A stretch of 64,000 nucleotides of DNA from Platycnemis pennipes (Eukaryota; Arthropoda; Insecta; Odonata; Platycnemididae), in assembly GCA_933228895.1 (NCBI GenBank), contig OW121854.1, positions 133,033,926 through 133,097,925 of the forward strand. Direction: 5' to 3'. The notes beneath the pieces are model-generated. The model saw only the letters and a program-made list of their open reading frames with translations. It ran no database searches and was not told where the DNA came from. Positions 23,900 through 33,618 of this stretch are shown here, one piece after another. The position numbers and the translations under genes were made by a program. Each line of letters starts with the position of its first letter. Within the stretch, counting starts at the first letter, position 1.

Positions 23900-24279
23900 A
23901 TTAGAGGCCTTAAAGGAGCTAGGTGTTCTCGAACTGCTAGGCATGTTATGCCACAAAGCAGTCGAAGTCGTGCGCATGGCGCCACTGTTTAAGAGGTTAA
24001 GGCTGAACTTTAAACACTAAGGTGCTTACTGTAGCCTTTACTTACTAGCCACGAGGACCTTAAAGGTACTTTATGCTATTGCGCATTTTCAGCGGGTAAC
24101 GCCGTTAAGGTCCTCGCGGCTAGTTCGCGAACCTTCAATTTGTTATACAGTAAGCACCTTAGTGTTTAAAGTTCGGCCTTAACCTCTTAAACAGTGGCGC
24201 CATGCGCACGACTTCGACTGCTTTGTGGCATAATATGCCTAGCAGTTCAAGAACTTTCTAGCTCCTTTAAGGCCACTAA
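23900..24279. repeat. Long inverted repeat 0.6 kb upstream of Argonaute exon
   Basis: The arms 23900-24032 and 24146-24279 are reverse complements over about 130 bp with few mismatches; both contain GCGCCA(C)TG and GTCGAAGTCGTGCGCATGGC or its complement. The 112-bp spacer carries a smaller inverted pair around AGGACCTTAA / TTAAGGTCCT. The arms are the leader blocks of two composite tRNA repeats lying head to head. Transcripts crossing them would form a long hairpin. Confidence 0.85.
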
Positions 24280-24300
24280 TATTCCACAGGGAAAAATGAC

Positions 24301-24372
24301 GCCTCGGTAGCTTAACTGGTAAAGCACCTGGCCGGTAATCAGGGGATCCGGGTTCGAATCCCGTTCAAGGCG
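24301..24372 (+). tRNA. tRNA-like sequence in IR-flanked cassette, copy 3
   Basis: The cassette is 24282-24393 (112 bp). A box TAGCTTAACTGG, B box GGTTCGAATCC and a T6 run downstream are present. The anticodon loop is CCGGTAA here, one base different from copies 1, 2 and 4. It lies in the right half of the inverted pair, about 540 bp upstream of the Argonaute exon. Confidence 0.7.
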
Positions 24373-24393
24373 AATGATTTTTTCTCTGTGGAA

Positions 24394-24910
24394 TTTCTGC
24401 TATTGTAGCTAATTGATTGTTACTCACAACTTTAAAAGACTAAAATATATCCTCAATATTTCCACTATTCGTAAAATAGCGCAATATTGTGGATAATTGA
24501 GATTCAGTAGCAATATCTGTTGTTTTGTCTAGAAGAATTACTGCGAAATGGGCTAGAAACACTTTCTCTTTGAGCCTCTGCATATGCCACTGCCACTTCA
24601 CGGGTGGTTAGCGAGCCTTGACTCGCAAACAGTGGGCCTTAAACTCGTGGCTAGCGAGCCCTTAAGCGACACACACGATGAAAGGAAAGTCATACGACAT
24701 AGCGAACCCATGTCCTATCATGTCTAGGTTCTCTCGTCTTGTGCGAGGTGAAGCGAATACAATCATGAACTTATTCCCCATTAAATTATTCATTTATATT
24801 ACTAATTTTGAGAAAACTGAGTGTTCATTTCACGTTAAATATCAAGGGAAGCAGTGCGTATATGTATTGACACTTCACCACTGGCATTAATAAATTTGAT
24901 ACCATTTCAG
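24394..24910 (+). other. Intron sequence immediately upstream of the Argonaute exon
   Basis: No gene or element is recognised. The last bases (ACCATTTCAG) are a good splice acceptor for the exon that starts at 24911. Confidence 0.5.
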
Positions 24911-25001
24911 GTCTGAAGGTGAACTACGAAATCCCCAATGTGCCGAACAGCAGGAGGACCTACAAAGTAAATGCATTGGTGGAACCTGCAAATCGTTCTA
25001 G
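24911..25001 (+). CDS. AGO2: Argonaute (siRNA class, Ago2-like), PAZ-domain exon
   Basis: The exon is 91 nt, between acceptor CATTTCAG and donor GTAGGT. It completes a codon with two bases, then gives 29 residues beginning LKVNYEIPNVPNSRRTYKVN and ends two bases into the next codon. The text matches the start of the Argonaute PAZ core (GLK...RR.Y.V), the domain that holds the 3' end of the guide RNA. The NYEIPN--NSRRTYKVN spelling resembles insect Ago2, not Ago1 (which has ITHCGTMRRKYRV). Phase agrees exactly with the exon at 48531: the split codon AG|A reads Arg. No stop or frameshift is present. A processed pseudogene is ruled out by the intron. Confidence 0.9.
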
Positions 25002-25479
25002 GTAGGTCTATGTGATAAATTTTGCCGTTTAAAAATCTCTAGTATAATGAAAAACAATTAAGGGGACTCCCTACCTGCCTTTAAAAGGCTGTTGCAGATG
25101 CTTAAGGCTGCTCTATACCCCCACCCTTTCTCAGATGTAACGTTTATTGGGTTTAGTTCTATGATTCACCGCAAAAGTGGAAAGGGAGGGCCGTCTCCCC
25201 ATCTTCTCCCCCTCCTCTAGATGTAACATGATAGCGGTCCGAGCATCTCCTCGGTCCCCTTTTCAAGTTGTTTGTTTGTTTTGATGAGTGAAAAGAAAGG
25301 GAGATATCTCGACTGCGGTCACTCGAGATTCTTAGAACCCGACTTTTTCTTATCTATCACCAAATGAAGGGGTCTCAAATCTTCCTGTCTCTTGCGTGGG
25401 CATGGTTTCACTTTCCATTACGAAATAATGATTCCCGAGATGTGAATGCGTTTCCGTTGCTGATGTGAACAGCAACCGG
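25002..25479 (+). other. Start of the 23.5 kb Argonaute intron
   Basis: The donor GTAGGT is at 25002. Nothing is recognised up to the Mutator/YqaJ relic. The intron runs to 48530 and holds at least a dozen elements on both strands. Confidence 0.6.
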
Positions 25480-26040
25480 CGCTTACTTGTTGCGCTTACT
25501 TACGACTTTGAAATTCTTTGTAAAAAATCCTGGGCTTTTCTCCATTATTTTTTTGTGCACCAAGGTATGTAAATTGGACCCAACATTGAAAGCCAGCTCA
25601 CGTCTCATGCCGTACGATCCACTAAGAGCAAAGTTTACTCTTTTCCCACCAATATATGTATTTGGCAATGTACGCATTGTATAATTCGGCGAGATTATCT
25701 GTCACATTATAAATTAAGCTCGCAGAATGTCGGGCCAGGAGGCTATTGGCAGACATCATGTCATCTCAAAGCCCGCATATCTTTCATGTAAGGCACTAAA
25801 TTTACTTCGCCATCCTTTGCTCCTCCGCAAAAGTACGAATCGCACTTTTGATGCTCCCCAAACACATGATATGGGCCATTTTTTATTTCCGACTCCAATT
25901 CAGATACTCTCGTAGTAAAATTATGATTTGCTTGGTACTGAATGGCTGATATCACAGATGTTCTAAGCCGCAGCATTCTGTGTCTCCAACATCCTTTTTC
26001 AATGATATCAGAACGGGACACAGGCATTTCTGGGCCGCCT
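25480..26040 (-). pseudogene. Relic of a Mutator-like/YqaJ-type mobile protein
   Basis: The minus-strand frame 26027-25761 reads KGCWRHRMLRLRTSVISAI, then NGPYHVFGEHQKCDSYFC and NLVPYMKD. A second frame, 25677-25483, reads IGGKRVNFALSGSYGMRREL and KKIMEKSPG. In many insects these pieces occur in this order in large proteins in which a Cys/His-rich Mutator-like region precedes a YqaJ exonuclease domain. The latter domain is not present here but survives at 14876-15330. There are stops between the pieces. Confidence 0.6.
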
Positions 26041-26571
26041 CACAGTGTCTTTAATTCTGTTGATATAGTTTCTTATTAAGTGATTAGTACACTCAATTTT
26101 TTGGATGGGACGTTCTATCCCCTAAGGCATTGACTGGGAAAGTCTCTGTATTACACTGCTATCACCATCACCTATGAGAATAAATGACGAAAACATGTAA
26201 TTTTGCACCTAGAAGTAACCTTTTCAAGCATAACAATATTTTTGAAGGAATATGACAAAACCGTGTTTGAATAATTTGTAGTACACTAAAATATCTTCAG
26301 AATTTACCTATTATTTTCATGTATCTTAGATTGTGCATTTCCACGCTCTTCGCAAATCCTTCAGCAATCATGTTCACCTCCATTGCTGTTGAAGAGGCTG
26401 ACCAGTTCTGGTAGCACACGTGTTCCCTTTTATCAAGTCTTATACTTCTCTCTGAGGCGCATATACAGCAGTACTTATTTTATACTACTATGAAAAGCAC
26501 CTTTTTCGATTTATACCCAATGATACATGCCTGAAAAATAGAAGTAAGTACACATTGATATTAGTGATGGA
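26041..26571. other. Intron sequence, nothing recognised
   Basis: AT-rich DNA between the Mutator/YqaJ relic and the left end of hAT-like copy B, with no motif or repeat that I could assign. Confidence 0.3.
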
Positions 26572-26879
26572 TGGATCCAGGTTCTTGTCGGATCCGGAAC
26601 CGGATCCTTGCCTGGGTTTTGGATCTTTATCTTGGTTTCGGATCCTTAGTTTCAGATTCTGAATTTCATTCATTTTCTAATCCTAGATTTTTAATAAATA
26701 AATAAATACTGCAACAATAGAATTACCAAAAAACAAGTAAATTTATTGTATAAAAAATCAACTTCCTATCATCTATGTGGATAATATTTTCCTGGATCAA
26801 GATTTATGGATGCAATAACTATATCTTATTACTTCTAATATAAAGATCAACTTCCTTATCACAAACCACTCTACAAAAG

Positions 26880-28753
26880 TCTCTAGCCCAGTTTATAACT
26901 CAACCTCCATTACTTTCAGTGGAATCATTGTGTCTGATCCTGAAGAAATAGCTAATATGTTTAATCACCATTTCTGCTCAATTACTTCCCAGACCAAGCA
27001 AACTAGTACACCCCCAAACATAAACTATGCTCATTCACCTCACTCAATGTTTCTATTCCCAACCTGCCCAGCTGAAATTGTAAAAATAATCAATTCCTTT
27101 CAAAACAAATTTTCCTCAGGGATCGATGGCATCCCAATGCCTGTTGTAAAAGCAGTCGCTCACTCTATTGCAATACCTTTGGCTTACGTGGTAACTTCCT
27201 CTTTCCTAAGTGGACAGTTCCCAGCAATCCTCAAATACTCTCGTGTGACTCCTGTTCCTAAAAAAAGGACACGTGATAATGCAGACAACTATAGACCAAT
27301 ATCTGTCATATGTCTTCTCCAAAATATTTGAGAAACTATTTCATATTCGGGTATTCAATTACGTGAAGCTGCATAAACTCATAGCTGAAAATCAGCATGG
27401 CTTTCAAATCGGAAAATCAACCAACTCTGCAACTTTTGACCTCCTAAACAATACTCTGCATGGTTTAGACGAAAAACTTCTCACTGCAGGCATATTCTTT
27501 GATTTAAGCAAAGCTTTTGATCTTATTGATCATAACATATTAAAATATAAACTTCAAAATCTAGGAATTTCTGGTAGAGCACTGGAATGGATTTCGTCAT
27601 ATCTAGGTGACAGAAAACAAATTGTGCGCTATTCCTACAGGGACACCTATATGACACAAACTGCTAAATCTTATCCTCTAGTCAAGAACTCTGGTGTCCC
27701 CCAAGGATCCATATTAGGACCTCTGTTTTTCCTCCTTTTTGTAAATGACCTCCCAAATCACCTATCACATTGTAAAATCACCCTTTATGCAGATGATACA
27801 TCTGCCATTGTTACAGCTGATTCCCTAGATAGGTTAATTGAATACACTAACAACACCATTCGCGAAATGCAGCAGTGGTGCAACAGTAACAATCTAGTTT
27901 TAAACAAAGAAAAAACACAGCTCATCCAGTTTATAAGTAAAAACTACAAAAAAAGTAACCTTCTAACAGACAACAATGTCACTTGCTTAAACAAGGCAAC
28001 TGCCATTAAGTTCTTGGGACTCTAAATAACAGATAACTTGGATTGGTCTCCCCATGTTCTTGGAATAGTGAAGAAAATATTTTTTGGTATCATCATGATT
28101 AGAAAGTTAGCTCCTGTTGTTTCCATTGACATTCTAAAAATGGTATATTATGCTAAAGTGCATTCATATATTTCTTACGGCATTATGTTCCGGGGCAATT
28201 CAAGCATAGTTAGTAAAGCCTTCTCTGCCCAGAAACAGGCATTTAAAACCATGTTCCAAGTCCCTATTATGTACCCCTGGAAAACCACTTTTCACTAATG
28301 CAAATATACTAACATTGCCCTCTATTTACATTTTGTCTTGTGTTTGCTTTGTTAAAGAAAATCCTGATAAATTCCCAATGAACTCCATATATCATGACTA
28401 CTCCACCCGCTCAAACAATAACATACATGCCAGTCAGCATTCATACTCCCTTTTTGTTAAAGGCGCCTATCACTCATCCTCAATACTATACAATAAGTTG
28501 CCAAATGACTTTAAAACCATTACCTCTCCAATTATTTTTAAAAGGAGAGTCAAAGAATTCTTAATTAAGAAATGCTATTATGTATGATGTAAGAGAATTT
28601 CAAAGTGATTGCTTGTGAATAACTTTGTATAGATATGTCCATTAATTTTGTAATGATGACATTGTAATTTTGAAGAACTTTGTACATATATGTGCATTAA
28701 TATTGATATGTTGACATTGTAGTTCTTGTGTGTATATGTCCTGTCCAAATTTC
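26880..28753 (+). pseudogene. CR1/Jockey-type LINE with nearly complete reverse transcriptase
   Basis: Frames 26930-27331, 27273-28025, 28038-28298 and 28315-28587 together give one reverse transcriptase with three frame breaks. Motifs: DGIPMPVVK, NADNYRPISVICLLQNI, GIFFDLSKAFDLIDHN (A), GVPQGSILGPLFFLLFVN (B), LYADDTSAIV (C), then the C-terminal tail SPIIFKRRVKEFLIKKCYYV. All three catalytic Asp residues are present, but the frame breaks prevent function. There is no endonuclease domain, so it is 5' truncated. It lies in hAT-like copy B and is split in its 3' untranslated part by the element at 28754. Confidence 0.9.
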
Positions 28754-30265
28754 CAGGGTGTCCACTGACCGGGAAAACCTGGAAAATCGGGAATTATTCG
28801 TGAATTTTCAGTGCAGGGAATTGCTCGTGGATTATTCGTGATTTTCTGGTCTTAGTCGGGAATTTTAAAAATTCTTAATTCAAGACAAAAAATCCTTATT
28901 TTATAAACAGGATAAATAACGATGACTTTAAGATATGGATTTGCCGTTGGTATGAATGAATAAATAAACGACAGAAAAGTAGTTAGGCTCAATGTATCGT
29001 CAGCGCTGTGTGGATCGGAGACGTTCAACTGTTCGACTGTCGAACGGACTGCGTAACTAGAAAAGTCTGCAAGTTCAGTTTAATACCATAGTTATATTTT
29101 GTACAGATCTTTATTTTCTATAATTTTCAAATTTTTAAACAACTGCCCATCAGAGATATTAGACTTGAAATATTGCAATATTTTAAAAAGTTACAATTTG
29201 CCGGCTCTGTAAAAATAAAAATATGCGAGCTTCCGACTTCAAATTATTTTAGTGCAGAGATCTAATGTCACCGTATATTATGAGTAATTTTTAGGAAAGC
29301 AGAAAATTTCTTCTTCCCCAAAAAAAATCCGAAATATACTAAAACTAGTTTTTTACTTCAAAGTTTGACTGTAAAATTAGTCACGAAGAAATAATAATTC
29401 CACGTTATGACATACACAAAGTTGTAGTTTCAAGTATGCGTAATGCATAAAAATGTATTTCATTTTCCTATAAGCGACGGTATAAGAGTAACAGAAGTTA
29501 ATTTCAAGCCTTGAAAATGCTAAAAAAGCTCTGCACGGAGATGGAAAAATGGCCGCCATTCGGTTGCCATGGAAAATAGAAAAAAAATAAAACTTGTTTT
29601 GAGCTATCGAAACATAAGGCTATCGGCCCTCAAAAAATGAATTTTTTCTAAAATGGTTGAGCTACCAACTTGGACCACTTGGTATGGATTGACCCTTAGA
29701 AAAAGATGGTGTAGGATAATAAAGATTGTTATGATTTCACTTTTTTCTATATAGTCTACCTGTAAAAAAATGTTACATTCTGATTCTGAATGAACAGAAA
29801 ATTGAGGCTTTGAGACTTAAAATAGAAAAGCATGGCAAAAAATATTAACTTAGAAAATCATCATTCCAAGAACAGTGGTTGAATGCTGAAGACTTTAGCC
29901 AGTGGGTTCTTTAAGTTCCTCTTGTAGAAGAAGTTGTAATTTCTCATTGAAATGCTAATTTAGAAAGAGGGTGTTCAATCAAAAAGTAGTTTATCTTTCC
30001 CAACCAATAAAGAGAGTATCTTACTGCCAATAAAACTACATATTTGATTACTTTAATTTATCAATTATTTCTTATTTAATTACTTTATCTATATTATGCT
30101 ATGGGTTGAACTACAAAAAATCCATATTCTACATAGAACTTGAAAAACATCACTTTTGACTCGTACAAGAACCGCGATATATTAGCCTGGAAATTTTTAT
30201 AAATTTAGCCTTGAAAACCTTGAATTATGCTTGAATTTTATATTTTGACTTTAGTGGACACCCTG
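28754..30265. mobile_element. DNA transposon with CAGGGTGTC termini, copy 2
   Basis: The left end CAGGGTGTCCACTGACCGGG and the reverse complement of the right end, CAGGGTGTCCACT, are inverted repeats. ATTTC lies directly outside both (28749-28753 and 30266-30270), a 5-bp target duplication. Rejoining the flanks restores the LINE 3' untranslated region, which ends in TATT repeats at 30305-30325. There is no coding region. The sub-terminal text (ACCTGGAAAATCGGGAATTA) recurs at 30340 and, more loosely, at 21880 and 63840. Confidence 0.75.
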
Positions 30266-30326
30266 ATTTCTTGACGAAACCATGCATGTAATTGCTAATG
30301 GTGTAATAAAAAGTATTATTATTATT
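30266..30326 (+). repeat. 3' end of the split CR1 LINE with simple-repeat tail
   Basis: The sequence runs ATGCATGTAATTGCTAATGG and ends in GTATTATTATTATTA, the microsatellite tail usual for these LINEs. Similar TAA-type tails begin the minus-strand copies at 37445 and 57405. Confidence 0.7.
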
Positions 30327-30328
30327 AC

Positions 30329-32298
30329 TCATCATGTCCACTGACCGGGAAAAGCTGGAAAATCGGGAATCATTCGTAAGTTTTCAATGCAGGGAAATGT
30401 TCGTGGATTATTCATGAATTTCTGGTCTGAGTCGGGAATTTTTAAAATTCTTAATTCAAGATAAAAAATCCTTATTTTAGAAAAAGGATCAACAACGATG
30501 TCTTTAAGACACATATATATTACAGTTGAGCACCCTTAATCCGGGAACCCCTAATCCGGAAGCACCTATAATCCGGCAATTTTGCCATGACCAACTATCT
30601 GGTACTCAGTGGAAAATGCCGAAACGTTTTTAACCGGAACATTGCTTCATAACCTGCCGAGATATTATTCTTATATTAATACCGAGATACCATTCTTAAC
30701 GTTAATTTTCCCATTTCGAGAATCAGAATAATTTAAACATATTAATTTCTGGTACTTCGCCTACACTGGAATTATTCTGGAACTTGAAGTAAACATAAAT
30801 TTGACGACATCGCCGAGACGGAATACGACAAATTTACAGATCGGCCACTTTCAATGGTGTGCGCATTTTTGATTGACCACTAGATGTAATTTGATAAAAT
30901 TATTGGTTTTATTCTAATATTTCACGCAAAACATGTCTCATCCCAACTGTTGTGGCAACAGCACAAAACGTTAACCATCGCAGAAAAAGTGCAAGTTGAG
31001 AAAAAGCTTGATGCCGTGCATCAGTAAAGCGTTTGACTGAAACATACTACGTGGGATCTTCAACAATATAGCACATTAAGAAGCTGAAAGAGAAAAACCA
31101 TCAAAAATTTACAGTTAAAGTGACATGAAGAAGTAGATAACAGAGAGAAAAACTATGAAAGAAGATTTACGTGCTGATTTAGATAGCCTGGTTTCGATTG
31201 CGTCGGAGTGAAGGCCTTAGTTAGTATTTCTGGCCAAATGCTAATGGAGCAGGATAAACTCTTTTAGAAATAGACGTGATCAATCCAAAAGACGTGATTC
31301 GGGAAATTTCACGTGCAGGCAATAGCATTTCACCATCCGTTCTAAAGACACGCGTTGGTTTAAATTGTGGACTGCTTTAAGGTTTGATATAGACGAAATA
31401 ATTGGGGATTTAAAAAATTTCATGTTTCTGAGGATAAAAATATGATGATGGAGTTTGCAAATATCATCCATAACCCTGAATTAAATGAAATGGAATTGGT
31501 AAATTTAGACGAAAGGATAGTTAGCGGCCACGATATTATCACCACACAACATATCATAGATGATGAAATCATTGAAATGGTAATTAATAACAATAAATCC
31601 GAGTGGGGATGACGATTGCCTGAAAAAGGAAGACTACTCTTGATGACGGTCTTTAAAGAATAATCCAGTCCGGCCGCCCGTGGCCCGTAGTGACACGACA
31701 CTCATGCATTGGCATCGCGCTGAATCAGCTGATAAGAAATCGAGCGCGGTAGGAAATTATGTTGCGCAAAGCACAGCATACGAAATATCAATTTTTATAC
31801 CCTTTTCCAATAACAATATGAAACTTTTACATGTGAAGCAATATGCATAATGCTTACATTCCGTTATTTTCACTCATTGCGAAACTTCGATAATTTTAAA
31901 TAATAACTTTGTGTATTAAAAAACCATTTCTTTCTGATTATTCTCAGTAGCTCTTTTTACTATAATGTTCAGCAAATGGCAAACGAATATATTTTGTTAT
32001 AAATAATTGACTCCTTTCAATGAAAACACCCCGGACGTCAGAAATAGACCAGTTGCCATACATGACCCATAGTCCGGCAAAATCCCTAATCCGGCATCAC
32101 TTCGGTCCCAACCGTGCGGGATTAAAGATGCTCAACTGTTTTTGATAACTGTACAAAATGTAATGGATTTGCCGTTGGTATGAATGAATAAATAAACGAC
32201 GAAAAAGTAGTTAGGCTCAATGAATCTTCAGCGCTGTATGCATCGGAGACGTCAACTGATCGAATGTCGTCGAACAGATGCCTTCAGCGTCACGTTAA
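30329..32298. mobile_element. CAGGGTGTC-type element, copy 3 (truncated, split by Tigger)
   Basis: The left part (GTCCACTGACCGGGAAAAGC) and the part after 32160 (GGATTTGCCGTTGGTATGAA) align with the start of copy 2 (28760 and 28937). The Tigger element at 30523-32138 lies between them. The similarity ends near 32290, where a pogo transposase fragment begins, so the right half is missing. Confidence 0.6.
30523..32138 (+). mobile_element. Tigger/pogo element with transposase relic
   Basis: The ends are CAGTTGAGCACCCTTAATCC and, reverse-complemented, CAGTTGAGCATCTTTAATCC. TA precedes the left end (30521-30522); TT follows the right end, probably a mutated TA. From about 30962 the plus strand carries a decayed CENP-B-type N-terminus (KTLTIAEKVQVEKKLDAVHQ, then TYYVG and HIKKLKEKN). 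A further acidic piece at 31440-31610 (MMMEFANIIHNPELNEMELV) may belong to the protein. The copy is inactive. Confidence 0.75.
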
Positions 32299-32865
32299 GT
32301 GTCCTTTGTTTTCACTCATTGCGCATATCGAAGGCAACTAGTCGAATATCTTCTAACTAGACTAGGAAACACTGAAGACATCAAGTCATTGAAGTGGAAC
32401 ATCCTGCAAGCCATTCAGCATCTGTGTGTTGCTTGGGATGGAGTAGAGAGAAGCGCGATCTCGAATTGCTTCAGGATGGCAGGCTTTCCCGGAGAGATGG
32501 ACGGCCAAGACGACTCACAGCCGGAGGAGAGGGAGGAATGGTGTGAATTCGCTCAATTATTAAACATTGAAGGAGTATCTTTCGAAGAGTATGCGAGTAT
32601 TGATAATGATATTGCTGTATTTGCCGACAATGAGGATCCCGAAATATTGGTGGAGACGCAGGATGTGAGCGATGAAGAGAGAGAAGAGCCCAGCAATAGC
32701 GTAGTGAGCCCCGGTTGGAAGGAAGTGGTGGACGCAATAGATGTTTTGGAGCGAGTTTGTTTAATGTCAGAAGATGGAGTAGAGAATTTGAAGATTCTGT
32801 GGCAGGTTGAGCAAGCAGCCAGCAAAGAAATGAGACAGACAACTTTGGAAAACTATTTTCAATAG
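32299..32865 (+). pseudogene. pogo/Tigger transposase C-terminal fragment (open frame)
   Basis: An uninterrupted 188-codon frame ends in TTLENYFQ, the usual pogo/Tigger terminus. It contains WDGVERSAISNCFRMAGF, the conserved block after the catalytic domain, followed by an acidic region (FEEYASIDNDIAVFADNEDP). The catalytic DDE core and the DNA-binding part are absent. At 33020-33035 the sequence CACGAGAGTTGACTG followed by TA looks like the right terminus of its element. No left terminus was found. It is open but incomplete, so not a working transposase. Confidence 0.75.
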
Positions 32866-33041
32866 AATAATTTTGAATTAATATTACTTAAAAACAGCTA
32901 CCGCTTCTTATTTATAAATAAAAAATTGCATCAAACCTATGTAATTTTTCGAAATTTGTTTTAACTTCCTGAAATATACTCATTTTCAAGCAATATGGAA
33001 TGTTTCGGCTGAGGTAAGTCACACGAGAGTTGACTGTATAT

Positions 33042-33525
33042 ACGGCGAGGATGGTAGATGGTCCTGTATAAATTTTTTTCAGGAGGTAAGTGAAGGAGAG
33101 ATAAATCGAATTCCGAATTAGTTATTATAGGAATTATTGTACTTCTTCTGTCTGTGTGCCTAACCAGTTGGGCTATTTGAAGAGCGGCATACCACTGGGC
33201 CACGATATATTGGAAACACATGAGCTTTCGGTTAGGGGTAAGGGGAGTCATTGAGGAGTGGAATGGGCGAGGGAGGTCTCCCCGAAGGAACGTGGGAAGG
33301 GGAGGGTAGATAACAGCAGCAATGTAGAGAAAGAGGAGAGTAAGGGCGTAGTTATTCTTTCTTTCGGAGGGGAAGGTTATTGAATAATAGGCATTTTGGT
33401 ATGGAATGTTTGGGAGGGGTTAGTTGGCAATGCAGTCTTTCTTCTTACTCGTTTTAGTGCGTGCGCTAGGTTAGATTTCTTGCTGCGTCCAACTCAAAAT
33501 GTCTCCATTCCAATATAGCACGGAG
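33042..33525. other. Intron sequence with one A-box-like stretch, nothing else
   Basis: On the minus strand near 33195, TGGCCCAGTGGTATGCC resembles a Pol III A box, but no B box follows. No gene is called. Confidence 0.3.
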
Positions 33526-33546
33526 TTCCACAGAGAAAAAATCATT

Positions 33547-33618
33547 CGCCTTGACCGGGACTCGAACCCGGACCCCCTGATTTCCGGCCAGGTGCTCTAC
33601 CAGTTGAGCTACCAAGAC
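33547..33618 (-). tRNA. tRNA-like sequence in IR-flanked cassette, copy 4
   Basis: The cassette is 33526-33637 (112 bp), on the minus strand, with B box GGTTCGAGTCC, loop CCGGAAA and a T6 stop. Its right flank (GCGCACGACTACGGCTGC at about 33642) is the leader block in plus orientation, whereas in the other copies leader and tRNA point the same way. The cassette therefore looks inverted relative to its repeat. Confidence 0.7.

Noticed and set aside
32471..32842. Minus-strand open frames of 90-123 codons
   Set aside because: Antisense shadow of the pogo C-terminal frame on the plus strand.
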